This document shows positions 41,533 through 51,672 of a stretch of DNA of 64,000 nt, piece by piece. The notes below the pieces were generated by a model that had not been told where the DNA came from, searched no databases, and saw only the letters and a list, made by a program, of their open reading frames with translations. Both the position numbers and the translations under genes were made by a program. Within the stretch, counting starts at the first letter, position 1, and every line of letters begins with the position of its first letter. The DNA comes from PALSA-612 sp963773055 (GTDB lineage Bacteria > Actinomycetota > Thermoleophilia > Gaiellales > Gaiellaceae). The stretch spans positions 62,001-126,000 of the forward strand of contig CAVYZL010000002.1 in assembly GCA_963773055.1 (NCBI GenBank), given 5' to 3'.

Positions 41533-42341
41533 CGCACGAGCGCAGTGATGGCGACCTGGGTGAGCTTGAAGCGGGATGGCGCCGGGCGGCGCGAGAAGAT
41601 GTCCCAGCCCGCGTCCTCGAGCGCGTCGAGAGCGGCGAGGCCACTACGCGCGAAGACGCCGATCGCAGTGCCGACCCGCCCGCCGATCGCGGCGCGCAGC
41701 CGCTCGCCGGAGCCCAGCAGGCCGCGTGCACGCCCTGCTTCGAACGCGAGGCAGCGACGGAGCTCGACGTTCGGAGCGTCCAACGTCCTCACGCCGAACC
41801 TCCGCCGGTCCTCCGCCGGTAGATAGATCCGGCCGAGCACGAGATCGCGCGGGACGTCCTGGAGGAAGTTGACGAGCTGAAGCCCTGTGCAGACGTCGTC
41901 AGACCATCCGACGAGCTGCCTGTCATCAGCACGACCGACGACACCGAGGACGAGGCGGCCGACGGGATCGGCCGAGTGCTTCGTGTAGACGCGGAGGTCG
42001 CCCCAGCTCTCGTACTCGGCGATCCGCTGATCCATGCGGTTCGCCTCGATCAGCCGGAGGAACGGCTCCCTCGGGAGGCCGCAGGCGCGGATCGTCGGCG
42101 CGAGCTCCCGCATCACAGGCCAACGCGGCTCGCCGCCGTAGCACCGGTCGACCTCCGCCTCGAGCTCGTCGAGCGCGGCGAGCCGGTCGCCCGCCCACTC
42201 GTCGCCGAGCATGTCGACGAGCCGCGCGTACCCGTAGATCGCCCGCAGATGCGGCCGCAGCTCGCGCGGGAAGAGCAGCGAGGCCACCGGGAAGTTCTCC
42301 GTGCGCGCTCGTTCCGCGACCTCCGCGACCTCGATCGGCAT
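41529..42341 (-). CDS. hpnC: HpnC, hydroxysqualene synthase
   Basis: The product has 270 residues of the squalene/phytoene synthase family. First Asp motif in ARLVDMLGDEWAGDR and second in LQLVNFLQDVPRDLVLGRIY; typical HpnC start VAERARTENFPVASLLFP. It converts presqualene diphosphate to hydroxysqualene. It is the first gene of the leftward hopanoid operon; its start lies only six bases from the divergent alcohol dehydrogenase start, so the operon promoter must overlap that gene. Confidence 0.93.
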   Translation of the reverse strand: MPIEVAEVAERARTENFPVASLLFPRELRPHLRAIYGYARLVDMLGDEWAGDRLAALDELEAEVDRCYGGEPRWPVMRELAPTIRACGLPREPFLRLIEANRMDQRIAEYESWGDLRVYTKHSADPVGRLVLGVVGRADDRQLVGWSDDVCTGLQLVNFLQDVPRDLVLGRIYLPAEDRRRFGVRTLDAPNVELRRCLAFEAGRARGLLGSGERLRAAIGGRVGTAIGVFARSGLAALDALEDAGWDIFSRRPAPSRFKLTQVAITALVR

Positions 42342-42347
42342 GGAACG

Positions 42348-43337
42348 ATGCTAACCGTGCGTGCGATGGTGCTCGATGCGCCCGGGTCGCTCCTGCGCGA
42401 GGCGCGAATCGACGATCCCGAGCCAGCCCCGGGCGAGATCGTCGTGTCCGTCACCGCCTGCGGGGTCTGCCGGACCGACCTGCACATCGTCGATGGCGAC
42501 CTTGCGGAGCCGAAGCTCCCACTCGTGCTTGGACACCAGGTCGTCGGGCGAGCGGTGACGGCGGGCGAGCGCTTCTCGGCCGGCGATCCGGTCGGGATCC
42601 CCTGGCTTGCCTGGACATGCGGGGAATGCCGTTACTGCCTGAGCGGCCGCGAGAACCTCTGCGACCGCGCCCGCTTCACGGGCTACCACGTGGACGGCGG
42701 ATACGCAGAGCTGGCAGTTGCCGACGAACGCTTCTGTGTTGCGTTGCCCGAGACGTACGTCGCGCCCGAGGCGGCGCCGCTCCTGTGCGCCGGGCTGATC
42801 GGCTATCGCGCGCTCCGCCTCGCCGGCGATGCCGAGCGGCTCGGCCTCTACGGGTTCGGCGCCTCTGCGCACATCGTCTGCCAGGTTGCGCGCCACGAGG
42901 GCAGGCGTGTCTTCGCCTTCACGCGCGCCGACGATTCCGCGGCGCAGGAGCTTGCGCGCTCGCTCGGCGCGGAATGGGCCGGAGACGCCCTCGGGCCGGC
43001 GCCGGAGGAGCTCGACGCCGCGATCGTGTTCGCCCCGGCAGGGGAGCTCGTGGTGGCGGCGCTCCGCGCGACCGCCAAGGGCGGGTGCGTCGTGTGCGCC
43101 GGCATCCACATGACGGACATCCCTTCCTTCCCCTACGAGCTGCTCTGGGGCGAGCGGGTAGTCCGCTCCGTCGCAAACCTCACACGCGCCGACGCGTCCG
43201 GGTTCATCGAGCTCGCACCCCGGGTGCCCGTCCGAACGGAGGTGGAGACGTTCCCGCTCGGGGAGGCGAACGCCGCGCTCGCACGGTTGCGGGCCGGCGA
43301 CGTCCGCGGTGCGGCCGTGCTCGTCGTGGAAAGCTAG
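42348..43337 (+). CDS. Zinc-dependent medium-chain alcohol dehydrogenase
   Basis: The product has 329 residues. Catalytic zinc Cys in VTACGVCRTDLHIVDGDL and His in LPLVLGHQVVGRAV; the structural zinc cysteines are in AWTCGECRYCLSGRENLCDR. The NAD(P)-binding region GLYGFGASAHIVCQVARHEG has a GxGxxA-like turn, as in the subgroup of alcohol dehydrogenases close to AdhA of actinobacteria. Start ATG at 42348; ATG 42366 is also possible. It is divergent from hpnC and followed five bases later by a methyltransferase gene. Confidence 0.9.
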   Translation: MLTVRAMVLDAPGSLLREARIDDPEPAPGEIVVSVTACGVCRTDLHIVDGDLAEPKLPLVLGHQVVGRAVTAGERFSAGDPVGIPWLAWTCGECRYCLSGRENLCDRARFTGYHVDGGYAELAVADERFCVALPETYVAPEAAPLLCAGLIGYRALRLAGDAERLGLYGFGASAHIVCQVARHEGRRVFAFTRADDSAAQELARSLGAEWAGDALGPAPEELDAAIVFAPAGELVVAALRATAKGGCVVCAGIHMTDIPSFPYELLWGERVVRSVANLTRADASGFIELAPRVPVRTEVETFPLGEANAALARLRAGDVRGAAVLVVES

Positions 43338-43342
43338 GCCCA

Positions 43343-44029
43343 ATGGCGACGCCCTCGATCGAGAGCCTCTACGCGAAGCATCCCGCTCTCCGCGAGGCTG
43401 AGACCAAGGGCGAGCACCGGCTGGAGAGCAGGCGGCCGATCTTGCGCCTGCTCGAGCCCGGGACGACCGGCGCCGAGCTCGGCGTGTTCACGGGGCTGTT
43501 CTCGGAGGTGATCGTCGCCGACGTCAAGCCCGTCGTGCTCCATCTCGTCGACCCGTGGGCGCTTGCCTACGGCGAGCGCTACCCCGACTGGGGGGCCTAC
43601 ACGGACGGCGGAAGGCTGACGACCGCCGCCGCGCAGGAAGCCGCCGAGTCGCGCGCGGAGGCGGCGCAGCCCGCCTGCGACGCCCAGGTGCACGTGACGA
43701 CGTCGACCGCCTGGCTCGAATCGATCGACGACCATACGCTCGACTGGGCGTATGTCGACTCGACGCACGAGTATGAGGAGACCCGGGAGGAGCTCGATCT
43801 GCTCGCGAGCAAGATCCAGCCGAACGGCCTCGTGCTCGGCGACGACTGGCAGCCCAACCCGGACCACCCGCACCATGGAGTGTTTCGCGCCGTCCACGGC
43901 GCTATTCGGGAAGGCCTGTTCGACGTGATCCGCGTCGATGAGCACATACAGTGGGCGCTTCGCCCGGCGGCGCGTTACGGGCTCGCGGGGCGCGTCCGGC
44001 GGGCAGCGCGCACGCGACTCAAGCGCTGA
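43343..44029 (+). CDS. Class I SAM-dependent methyltransferase (Methyltransf_24 type)
   Basis: The product has 228 residues. GAELGVFTGLFSEVIVADVK is the SAM-binding motif I region, LDWAYVDSTHEYEETREELD the acidic loop used in this family for metal and substrate, and LVLGDDWQPNPDHPHHGVFR a conserved His/Asp block. Members methylate sugars or catechol-like groups. It follows the alcohol dehydrogenase with a five-base gap. The substrate is unknown. Confidence 0.8.
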   Translation: MATPSIESLYAKHPALREAETKGEHRLESRRPILRLLEPGTTGAELGVFTGLFSEVIVADVKPVVLHLVDPWALAYGERYPDWGAYTDGGRLTTAAAQEAAESRAEAAQPACDAQVHVTTSTAWLESIDDHTLDWAYVDSTHEYEETREELDLLASKIQPNGLVLGDDWQPNPDHPHHGVFRAVHGAIREGLFDVIRVDEHIQWALRPAARYGLAGRVRRAARTRLKR

Positions 44030-44101
44030 CCGGATCTTCACAGGAGCGTCACCGAGGCGTTACCCACGGCCCCGGCCGCAGCGCCCAGAATCCCGCACGA
44101 G

Positions 44102-44302
44102 ATGATGCTCCAGTCGGCTCCACGCCCAACCGACTCGCTCTCTTGGGCTGCCCAAGACGGGGACCACGTGGAGCCGGCTGGGCTCATCCTCCGCGACGCC
44201 GAGAGGCGCGCGGCGATTCGCGTGCTCTACGTCGTCAAGGACAACTTCTGGCTCGACGACGTCGAGGAGTCGCTCCTCGAGCGGCTCCTCGAAACCGCCT
44301 GA
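44102..44302 (+). CDS. Small hypothetical protein
   Basis: The product has 66 residues. The C-terminal half (RAAIRVLYVVKDNFWLDDVE then ESLLERLLETA) looks like a real small protein: amphipathic and acidic, with G/C-rich third codon positions. The start is uncertain, as there are two adjacent ATGs. It sits 17 bases before the next gene on the same strand. I do not recognise the family. Confidence 0.4.
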   Translation: MMLQSAPRPTDSLSWAAQDGDHVEPAGLILRDAERRAAIRVLYVVKDNFWLDDVEESLLERLLETA

Positions 44303-44319
44303 CGAGAGAGGAGCCGAGC

Positions 44320-44622
44320 ATGTTCGCAACCATCAGGTCGTACCGCGTGACGGACGCCGAGGCGCTCTTCGAGCTCGAGCGCGAGGAGTTCGTGCCCATC
44401 GTCGAGACCGTGCCTGGACTCGTCGCGTACTACGTGCTCGACACCGGCGTCGGGACGGTCAGCTCGATCACCGTCTGCGAGAACAGGGAAGGTCTCCACG
44501 AGTCGGCGTCTCGCGCCGCGTCGTGGGTGGAGGAGCGTGCGCTCGAGCTGATCGAGTCCGGCCCCGAGGTGGTCACCGGCGAGGTGACCGCCGTGGCGAC
44601 GCAGATCGAGCTCGCCGCCTAG
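44320..44622 (+). CDS. Small hypothetical protein, dimeric barrel-like
   Basis: The product has 100 residues with a strong ribosome binding site (GAGAGGAG) before the ATG. MFATIRSYRVTDAEALFELE, VPGLVAYYVLDTGVGTVSSI, then a helix ESASRAASWVEERALELI fit a ferredoxin-like/ABM-type domain. No active-site residues can be assigned. It is followed by a strong hairpin. Confidence 0.6.
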   Translation: MFATIRSYRVTDAEALFELEREEFVPIVETVPGLVAYYVLDTGVGTVSSITVCENREGLHESASRAASWVEERALELIESGPEVVTGEVTAVATQIELAA

Positions 44623-44640
44623 CACGGTCCGAGCGGGGGA

Positions 44641-44668
44641 AGGGGCCTGCGCCGCAGCGCAGGCCCCT
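44641..44668 (+). terminator. Strong hairpin after the small gene
   Basis: A perfect twelve-base stem AGGGGCCTGCGC with its complement and a CGCA loop. It is followed by CTCGG rather than a T run, so it is a terminator-like hairpin that may need help. It separates the small gene from the cyclase regulator starting at 44717. Confidence 0.65.
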
Positions 44669-44716
44669 CTCGGATCGCTTCTCAGCCGAACAGCCGGTGG
44701 GCGTAGGCTTCCGGCC

Positions 44717-47700
44717 ATGGTCACCTGCGCGCGCTGCGGCCAGGAGAACCCGGAGGCTGCACGCTTCTGCAACGCGTGCGGGGCGCCTCTCGAGGCGGCC
44801 GAGGAGACACGGCTCGAGGAGCGCAAGGTCGTGACGGTCCTCTTCGCCGATCTCGTCGGCTTCACCTCGCGCGCCGAGCAGATGGATCCCGAGGAGGTGC
44901 GCGCGCTGCTTCGCCCGTACCACGCGCGGCTCCGGGACGAGCTCGAGCGCTTCGGCGGCACCGTCGAGAAGTTCATCGGCGACGCGGTGATGGCGGTCTT
45001 CGGCGCCCCGGTCGCGCACGAGGACGACGCCGAACGCGCTGTCCGCGCGGCGCTCGCGATCCGCGACTGGATCCTCGACGAGCAGGCAGAGCTCCAGCTC
45101 CGTATCGGCGTCAACACGGGCCAGGCACTCGTCTCGCTCGGCGCGCGGCCGGAGGAAGGCGAGGGCATGGTCGCGGGCGACGTCGTCAACACCGCTGCGC
45201 GGCTCCAGTCGAACGCGCCGGTCAACGGCATCCTCGTCGGCGAGACGACATGGCGCGCGACCCACGACGCGATCGACTACCGCGAGGCGGAGCCCGTGCA
45301 GGCGAAGGGCAAGTCCGATCCTGTCGACGTGTGGGAGGCGATCGAGGCGCGCGGCCGCGTCGGTGTCGACATCTCGGGCCGGGTGCGGACGCCGCTCGTC
45401 GGGCGCCGCCGCGAGCTCGACACGCTGCTCGATGCGTTCGAGCGCGTGCGAAGCGGGCGCTCCGCACAGCTCGTGACCCTCGTCGGGGAGCCGGGCATCG
45501 GCAAGAGCCGGCTCGTCTACGAGCTCTTCCAGACGGTCGAGCGGGACCCCGAGCTCGTCTACTGGCGTCAGGGTCGCTCGCTCCCGTACGGCGAGGGCAT
45601 CAGCTTCTGGGCGCTCGGCGAGATGGTGAAGGCGCACGCAGGCATCCTCGAGACGGACACGGAGGACGAGGCCGAGCGGAAGCTCCACGACGTCGTCGCG
45701 CGAGACAGTCCCGGCAGAGGACGTCGAATGGACGCTCCCCATCTCCGGCCGCTCGCGGGCATCGAGGATGCGGGCGGCGAGAACCGACAACCAGGACGAG
45801 GCGTTCGCAGCCTGGCGGGGCTTCCTCGAGGGGATCGCAGACCAGAGCCCGCTCGTCCTCGTCTTCGAGGATCTCCACTGGGCCGACGAGGGCTTGCTCG
45901 ACTTCGTCGACCACCTCGTCGACTGGGCGACGCGCGTGCCGCTGCTCGTCGTCGGCCACTGCCCGGCCGGAGCTGCTCTCGCGCCGCGCGGGCTGGGGCG
46001 GCGGCAAGACGAACGCGCTCACGCTCTCGCACGGCCCCGCTGTCGCAGCGACGAGACGGCGGAGCTCGTCCACGCGCTGCTCGAGCGCGCTGCGATCCCC
46101 GCAGACATCCAGGCGACGCTGCTCGAGCGGTCGGGCGGCAACCCGCTCTACGCCGAGGAGTTCGTACGCCTCCTCGACGAGCGAGCGGAGGGCGCAGCGT
46201 TGCCAGAGACGGTGCAGGGGATCATCGCGGCCCGCCTCGACGTCCTCGAGCGTGAGGAGAAGGAGCTGCTCCAGGACGCGGCCGTGCTCGGCCGCGTGTT
46301 CTGGGTCGGCGGGCTCGGCCACGACCGCGAGACGGCCGAGGCAGCGCTGCACCGGCTCGAGCGGCGCGAGTTCGTCCAGCGCGAGCGCCGGAGCACGGTC
46401 GCCGGCGAGACGGAGTACGCGTTCCGCCACGCGCTCGTTCGCGAGGTCGCGTACGAGCAGATCCCGCGCGCCCAGCGTGGCGAGAAGCACCGCCGCGTCG
46501 CCGACTGGCTCGAGACGCTCGGCCGTTCGGAAGATCTCGCCGAGCTGCTCGCGCACCACTACCTCGCCGATTCTCGAGTACTCGGAGCCGGACGCCGAGC
46601 TCGCCGCGCGGGCCGCGCACGCCCTCGGAGAGGCAGGAGATCGCGCGCTCGCACTCAACGCATACACAGCCGCTGCAGGCTTCTATCGGCGCGCGCTCGA
46701 GGTCGCGGGCGATGACGAGCGCGAGCCCAACTGCTCTACGGCCTCGGTAGCGCGCTCGCCGCCCTCGCCGACGCCGAGGCCGTCGATCGCCTCGTCGAGG
46801 CGTCGGCCTCTCTCCAGGCGGCGGGTGACGTGGAGATGGCCGCCGAGGCCGAAGCGAGTCCTCGCACAGATCGCGTGGAACACCGGCGATGCGCCGGCGG
46901 TCGACGGAGCACTTCCAGCGGGCGTTCGAGCTCGTCCAAGGGCGTCCGCCGTCCGCGGCACACGCACGCGCGCTCGGCCAGGCCGCTCGCTTCCAGATGC
47001 TCGCCGGCAGCCGCACCGAAGCGATCGAGACGGGCGTGCGAGGCGGAGCGGATGGCCGCCGAGCTCGGCCTCGACGCAGTCCGAGCCGATGCGCTCGCGA
47101 CCATCGGCACGGCTCGCGGGGACATGGGCGATCCGAGAGGAGACGCGGACCTCGAACTGGCGATCGAGCTGGCAGAGGCCGCAAGCGCGCCGCTTGCCCT
47201 CTCCCGCGCGATCAACAACTCTCGTTCCTGGGCCGGCACCTTCGACCTCCAGCGATCCTACGCGCTCACGGACCGGAACTACGAGACGATGCAGCGGCTA
47301 CGGCCACGTCGGGCAGATCTGGTGGGCGCGCGGCCAGCTCGCCGACACGTCGTTCGAAACGGGCCGGTGGGACGAGGCGCTCGAGCACGTCGACGCTGTC
47401 ATCGCCTACGTCGAGGCGGGCACACCCCACTACTTCGAAGGAGGCTGCCGTCTCGTGCGCGCCGCGATCGCATTTGCACGCGGCGATGACCGCACGTTCG
47501 AGGCGGACATCGAGCGGGTCCTCGTGCTGGCCGAGAAGGCGACCGACGCCCAGGCGAAAGCCCCCGACTTCGTTTCCGTCGCCTACCTCCGCCTCGGGCT
47601 GGTGATCGGTGCCAGGCGACGCAGTTGCTCGACTCGGCGCTCGAGATCGCCCGCACCTCCGAAGATCGGCATGGAGCTCATCACAGTACGAGGCGAGCGC

Positions 47701-48030
47701 TCGTGGCTAGCGCTCCTCGAGCTCGACCCGCGCAGAGCTCGGCGTACTGCGCCGTCTGAGACGGAGACACCGCGTCAGCGAGCAACCGCAGCGTTGCTCG
47801 AAGGCGATCTCCTGCGGACGCCGCGGACGCGCTCGCCGAGCTCGGGAAGGTGAACGACGAGGCGTACCTCCGGCTCCGCGTCGGCAGCCGAGCTGCTGGC
47901 CGCCGGACGCGAGGACGAGGGGCGCGCGCAGATCGAGCGCGCGCTCGCGTTCTACCGCGGCGTGCGCGCGACGCGGTTCATCGCCGAGGCTGAGGCGCTC
48001 CTCGCGAGCGCCGAGCAGCGCACGGCGTAG
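44717..48030 (+). pseudogene. Zinc-ribbon class III cyclase / AAA-ATPase / TPR regulator, many frameshifts
   Basis: One large regulator of about 1100 residues. It opens with a zinc ribbon, TCARCGQENPEAARFCNACG, followed by an intact cyclase domain with both metal aspartates (VLFADLVGFTSRAEQ, FIGDAVMAVFGAP). An AAA-type ATPase follows with Walker A VTLVGEPGIGKSRLVYELFQ. The first frame holds to about 45690. After that the ATPase and TPR parts continue in different frames (for example VLVFEDLHWADEGLLDFVDH, then GNPLYAEEFVRLLDERAEG), with more than ten changes before the stop at 48028-48030. A signalling role via cyclic nucleotide is likely if the gene is intact in the organism. It is directly followed by a lipoprotein gene (TAGTG overlap). 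Confidence 0.8.
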
Positions 48031-48473
48031 TGCGCGCCGCGCTCCTCGTAGTCCTCCCTCTCTCCGTCGCGCTAGCCGGGTGCGGCGGGGGCGGAGCGCT
48101 GACGCGCGCGCAGTACCTGTCCAAGGTCGACGCGGCGTGCGAGGCGTTCCACGAGCGGGAAAGCGAGATCGGCGAGCCGAAGACGGTGCGCGATCTCGCG
48201 CTGCGTGGACCAAAGATCCTCGCCGTGTTCGACGACACGCTGCTCGAGGAAGTCGCCTCCCTCGACCCGCCGAAGGCGATCGCCGGCCAGGCGCGCCGGC
48301 TCGTCGCGGTCGCCCGCCTGCAGCGAGCCACGCTGGTCGAGCTCGTCCAGGCGGCGCAGCGTCACGATCTCTCCGACGTTCAGCAGCTCCAGGCGACGAA
48401 CGCCGCGCTCAACAAGCAGGCGGCGGCGCTGGCGCGAAAGCTGGGCGCGAGCCGCTGCGCGCAAGGATCCTGA
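48030..48473 (+). CDS. Putative lipoprotein
   Basis: The product has 147 residues; the GTG start overlaps the preceding TAG. Signal and lipobox RAALLVVLPLSVALAGC with Cys at 18, then a Gly spacer and a helical domain (LTRAQYLSKVDAACEAFHER). Many actinobacteria carry such helical lipoproteins of unknown role. It is probably anchored to the outer face of the membrane. Confidence 0.75.
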   Translation: MRAALLVVLPLSVALAGCGGGGALTRAQYLSKVDAACEAFHERESEIGEPKTVRDLALRGPKILAVFDDTLLEEVASLDPPKAIAGQARRLVAVARLQRATLVELVQAAQRHDLSDVQQLQATNAALNKQAAALARKLGASRCAQGS

Positions 48474-48580
48474 ACCAACGGGCAGGAGCCGATACTGGCC
48501 GTTCTCATGGCGAGGGCCGACGGGCGGTGGGAGAGAATCGCCTGCAAAGTGCGCTCTTTGTCCCACGATCCCGCGCGGCA

Positions 48581-49689
48581 GTGGCCGAGCCGGTAAGGCT
48601 CGGAGTCGTCGGCTGCGGCCTCGTCGCCGAGGGCAGGCACCTGCCTGCGCTCGCGCAGATCGACGAGATCCGCGTCGAAGCGGTGGCGGACGTCGACTTC
48701 GCGCGAGCCGAACGCGTCTCACGGCGCTTCGGCGTAGCCGCGCGCGTACGAGACGGCGGAGGAGCTAATCGACGATCCGGCGATCGACGCCGTGGCTGTC
48801 TGCGTGCCGGCCTCCGCGCACGCCGAAGTCGGCCTAGCTGCGCTCGAGCGGCAGAAGCATCTCTACATCGAGAAGCCTCTGGCGCTGAGCCTGACGGAAG
48901 CCGACGCACTCGCAGATCGCGCACGTACGCAGCCGGTCAAGGCGACGATGGGCTTCAATCTGCGTTCCCACCGTCTTGTGCGCGAAGCTCGCCAGATCGT
49001 GGCAGCCGGCGGTATCGGGGTCGTGCAGGCTGTGACGACGACCTTCAACGACGCCCGGCTCGAGCAGGCAGGCCTCCAGCCCTGGCGGACGCGCAGGGCA
49101 CTCGGCGGCGGGACGCTCTTGGAGAAGGCCGTTCATCACTTCGACCTCTGGCGCTTTCTGCTTGACGACGAGGTCGTCGAGGTCTTCGCGCGCACTCGCT
49201 CCGGCCGGAGCGAGGACGAGGTGGCGACGGTCTCGGCAGTGACGAAGCGCGGCACGCTCGTCACCGCGTTGTCGTCTGATCTGACGAGCTCCGCGAACGA
49301 GGTCGTCGTCTGGGGAGACAGGGGATCGATCCGGGTGGACCTCTACCGCTTCGACGGCCTCGAGCGGGCTGATCTCGAGGCGCTTCCCGGCTCGCCGCGC
49401 GTCAGGCTCGAGCGGTTTGGCGCCGGTCTGGCGACGCTTCTGCGCACGGCTCCCGAGCTTCGGCGAGGCGGGGTCTTCGACAGCTCATACGGCGCCGCCT
49501 GGCGGGCGTTCGCAGCTGCAATCCGACGAGACGACGAGACGACGTCGAATCTCGTCGACGGCGTCAGGGCGCTCGAGATCGCAGTTCGCGGCCCAACGAT
49601 CGGCCGAGAGCGGCGAGCCGATCAGGCTCGACGGCCTGCGCGCACGCTCCAAGACCAACGATGTCCTCGCCCGGGAGACGGCCACGTGA
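48581..49689 (+). pseudogene. Gfo/Idh/MocA-family oxidoreductase (copy B), two frameshifts
   Basis: Paralogue of the gene at 15534. GTG at 48581 starts AEPVRLGVVGCGLVAEGRHL (Rossmann motif). Near 48742 the frame changes, the next segment running AYETAEELIDDPAIDAVAVC, QKHLYIEKPLALSL (EKP motif) and GGGTLLEKAVHHFDLWRFLL (HxxDL). A second change near 49600 brings the end SGEPIRLDGLRARSKTN and a stop at 49689, which overlaps the next GTG by four bases, as in copy A. Expected length is about 370 residues. Confidence 0.82.
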
Positions 49690-50669
49690 CTCCGCATGAG
49701 CCGAACCTGTCCATCCTCCTCGTCACCGACTCGCTCGCGACCGTCGCCACCGTGCTGTCCGCCTTTCGCGCCCAGGAGGGGAGCGAGCAGCTCGAGGTCG
49801 TGATCGCCGCGCCACGAGACGCTGCCATCACAGGAGACGAGCCCGAGCTCCACGGCTTCGGCCGCGTCCAGGTGGTAGCAGGTCGACGATGTCTCAAACA
49901 TGCCGGCCGCACGTGCATCGCGCCGTCCGAGCAGCCACGGCTCCACTCCTACTCTTCGCGGAGAGCCACGCCTACCCGCGGCCCGGCTACGTCCAAGCGT
50001 TGCTCAAGGCGCACCGTGAGCGGTGGGTCGTCGTCGGGCCGGCGATCGGAAATGCGAACCCAGACTCCCTCGTCAGCTGGTCGAGCCTCTTCATGGACTA
50101 TGGGCCCTGGGTGGACTATGCGGAGAGCGGACCGATGCACGACGTACCCGGCCACAACAGCGTCTACAAGCGCTCGATCCTCATGGCGCTCGACTCGCGG
50201 ATGGCCGAGCTGATGACGGCGGACAGCATCATGCACGGAGAGCTCCGCAGGGCGGGCTATGAGCTAGCCATGGAGCCGGAGGCTGTCGTGGATCACCTGA
50301 ACGTATCCGGCTTCTACTGGGCGCTGCGGGAGCGCTTTCAGTCCGGGCGCGCGTTCGGCGCGGTTCGGGCGCGCAACTGGTCGCCGCCGCGCAGGCTTGC
50401 GTACACGCTCGCATCGCCGCTGATTCCCTTTGTCCGCCTCCGGCGGATGCTCTCGGACATCCGGCGAACTGGGCGCTCTGAGCAGCTACTTCCGCAGGTG
50501 CTGCCGGTGCTGACTCTCTCGCTCTTCGTCAGCGCGGCGGGCGAGGCCGTCGGCTATGCGACTCCGCAGGAAGGGTGGCGGCTTGATGCTCCTCTACGAC
50601 ATGGAGCTGCACAAGACGTACTATCTCGCCCGAACGGATCGGTTCAACGAGCAGCTGCAAGGGGCGTGA
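49686..50669 (+). pseudogene. GT2-like protein, type a (copy B1), two frameshifts
   Basis: Homologue of the proteins at 16598 and 50674. GTG at 49686 starts TPHEPNLSILLVTDSLATV. A frame change near 49880 leads to APLLLFAESHAYPRPGYVQA, SLVSWSSLFMDYGPWVDYAE and DVPGHNSVYKRSILMALDS. Near 50580 a second change yields the C-terminus LLYDMELHKTYYLARTDRF and a stop at 50667-50669. A hydrophobic segment (VLPVLTLSLFVSAAGEAVGY) lies near the end. About 327 residues if corrected. It lacks an obvious DxD. Confidence 0.75.
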
Positions 50670-50673
50670 ACTG

Positions 50674-51672
50674 ATGGTCAGCGAACAGCCCGTGCTCTCC
50701 GTTCTCCTACCGACCGACTCGCTCTCGACCGTCCGCGATTCGCTCGAGTGCTTCCGTACACAGGAGGACAACGAGCAGCTCGAGATCGTGATCGCTGCAC
50801 CGGTTGAAGCCCGCATCGATGGAAGCGAGCCCGAGCTTGCTGGGTTCCAGCACGTTCAGATCGTCGAGATCGAGAGGCGTGACTGGGAGGCGGGTGACCT
50901 GACGAGGCTGACGAAGGCGTGCGCACGCGCGGTCCGTGTCGCGCGTGGGCCGCTTGTCGTGTTCGCCGAGAGTCATGCTTTCCCGCGACCGGGCTATGTC
51001 AGAGCTCTGATCCGGGCTCACGCGGAGCCCTGGGGAGCCGTCGGTCCCTCGGTCTCGAACGCGAACCCCTCAGCCGTGAGCTGGTCGAGCCTGTTCATGG
51101 ACTACGGGCGGTGGGTCGACTACGCGGAGCGTGGCCCAAAGGACGACGTGCCCGGCCACAACAGCGCCTATAGGCGCACGGCCCTGCTCGCCCTCGGGCC
51201 GAGGCTGGACGACCTGTTGCACGCCAACAGCGTCATGCACGCTGAGTTACGCGCTGCAGGCTACGAGCTGATGATGGAACCCGATGCCGTCGTCGATCAT
51301 ATGAACGTCTCAAGCTTTGGCTGGTCGATGCGCGAGCGCTTCCAGTCGGGCCGGAATTTCGCAGCAGTCCGGTGCCGGGACTGGCCGACGCACCGGAGAG
51401 CCGCTTATACCCTAGGAGCCCCGCTGATCCCTCCCGTGCGGTTGTGGAGAACCCTGCGTGAGGTTCGCCGAGCACGCCGGTCGCGACAGCTCCCGCAGAT
51501 ACTTCCCGTGCTCCTGATCGCCCTCTGCTTCGGAGCCGCGGGTGAGGCAACCGGCTACGCAACCGGGAGATCGGGTGAGACGCGACTGCTCTGCGACATC
51601 GAACTGCACCGCACGCAGTACCTGAAGCCGTCGCATCGACGACGTTGGCAGCCGGCTCTGGAGCCCGCGTGA
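50674..51672 (+). CDS. GT2-like protein, type a (copy B2)
   Basis: An intact 332-residue member of the type a family. VLSVLLPTDSLSTVRDSLEC starts the GT-A-like domain; PLVVFAESHAFPRPGYVRAL replaces the usual DxD site; AVSWSSLFMDYGRWVDYAER and DVPGHNSAYRRTALLAL are conserved with copies A and B1. A C-terminal hydrophobic helix (ILPVLLIALCFGAAGEATGY) may bind the membrane. It follows B1 closely and its stop overlaps the start of the next gene (GTGA), so the three are coupled. Tandem duplication with B1 is likely. Confidence 0.75.
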   Translation: MVSEQPVLSVLLPTDSLSTVRDSLECFRTQEDNEQLEIVIAAPVEARIDGSEPELAGFQHVQIVEIERRDWEAGDLTRLTKACARAVRVARGPLVVFAESHAFPRPGYVRALIRAHAEPWGAVGPSVSNANPSAVSWSSLFMDYGRWVDYAERGPKDDVPGHNSAYRRTALLALGPRLDDLLHANSVMHAELRAAGYELMMEPDAVVDHMNVSSFGWSMRERFQSGRNFAAVRCRDWPTHRRAAYTLGAPLIPPVRLWRTLREVRRARRSRQLPQILPVLLIALCFGAAGEATGYATGRSGETRLLCDIELHRTQYLKPSHRRRWQPALEPA

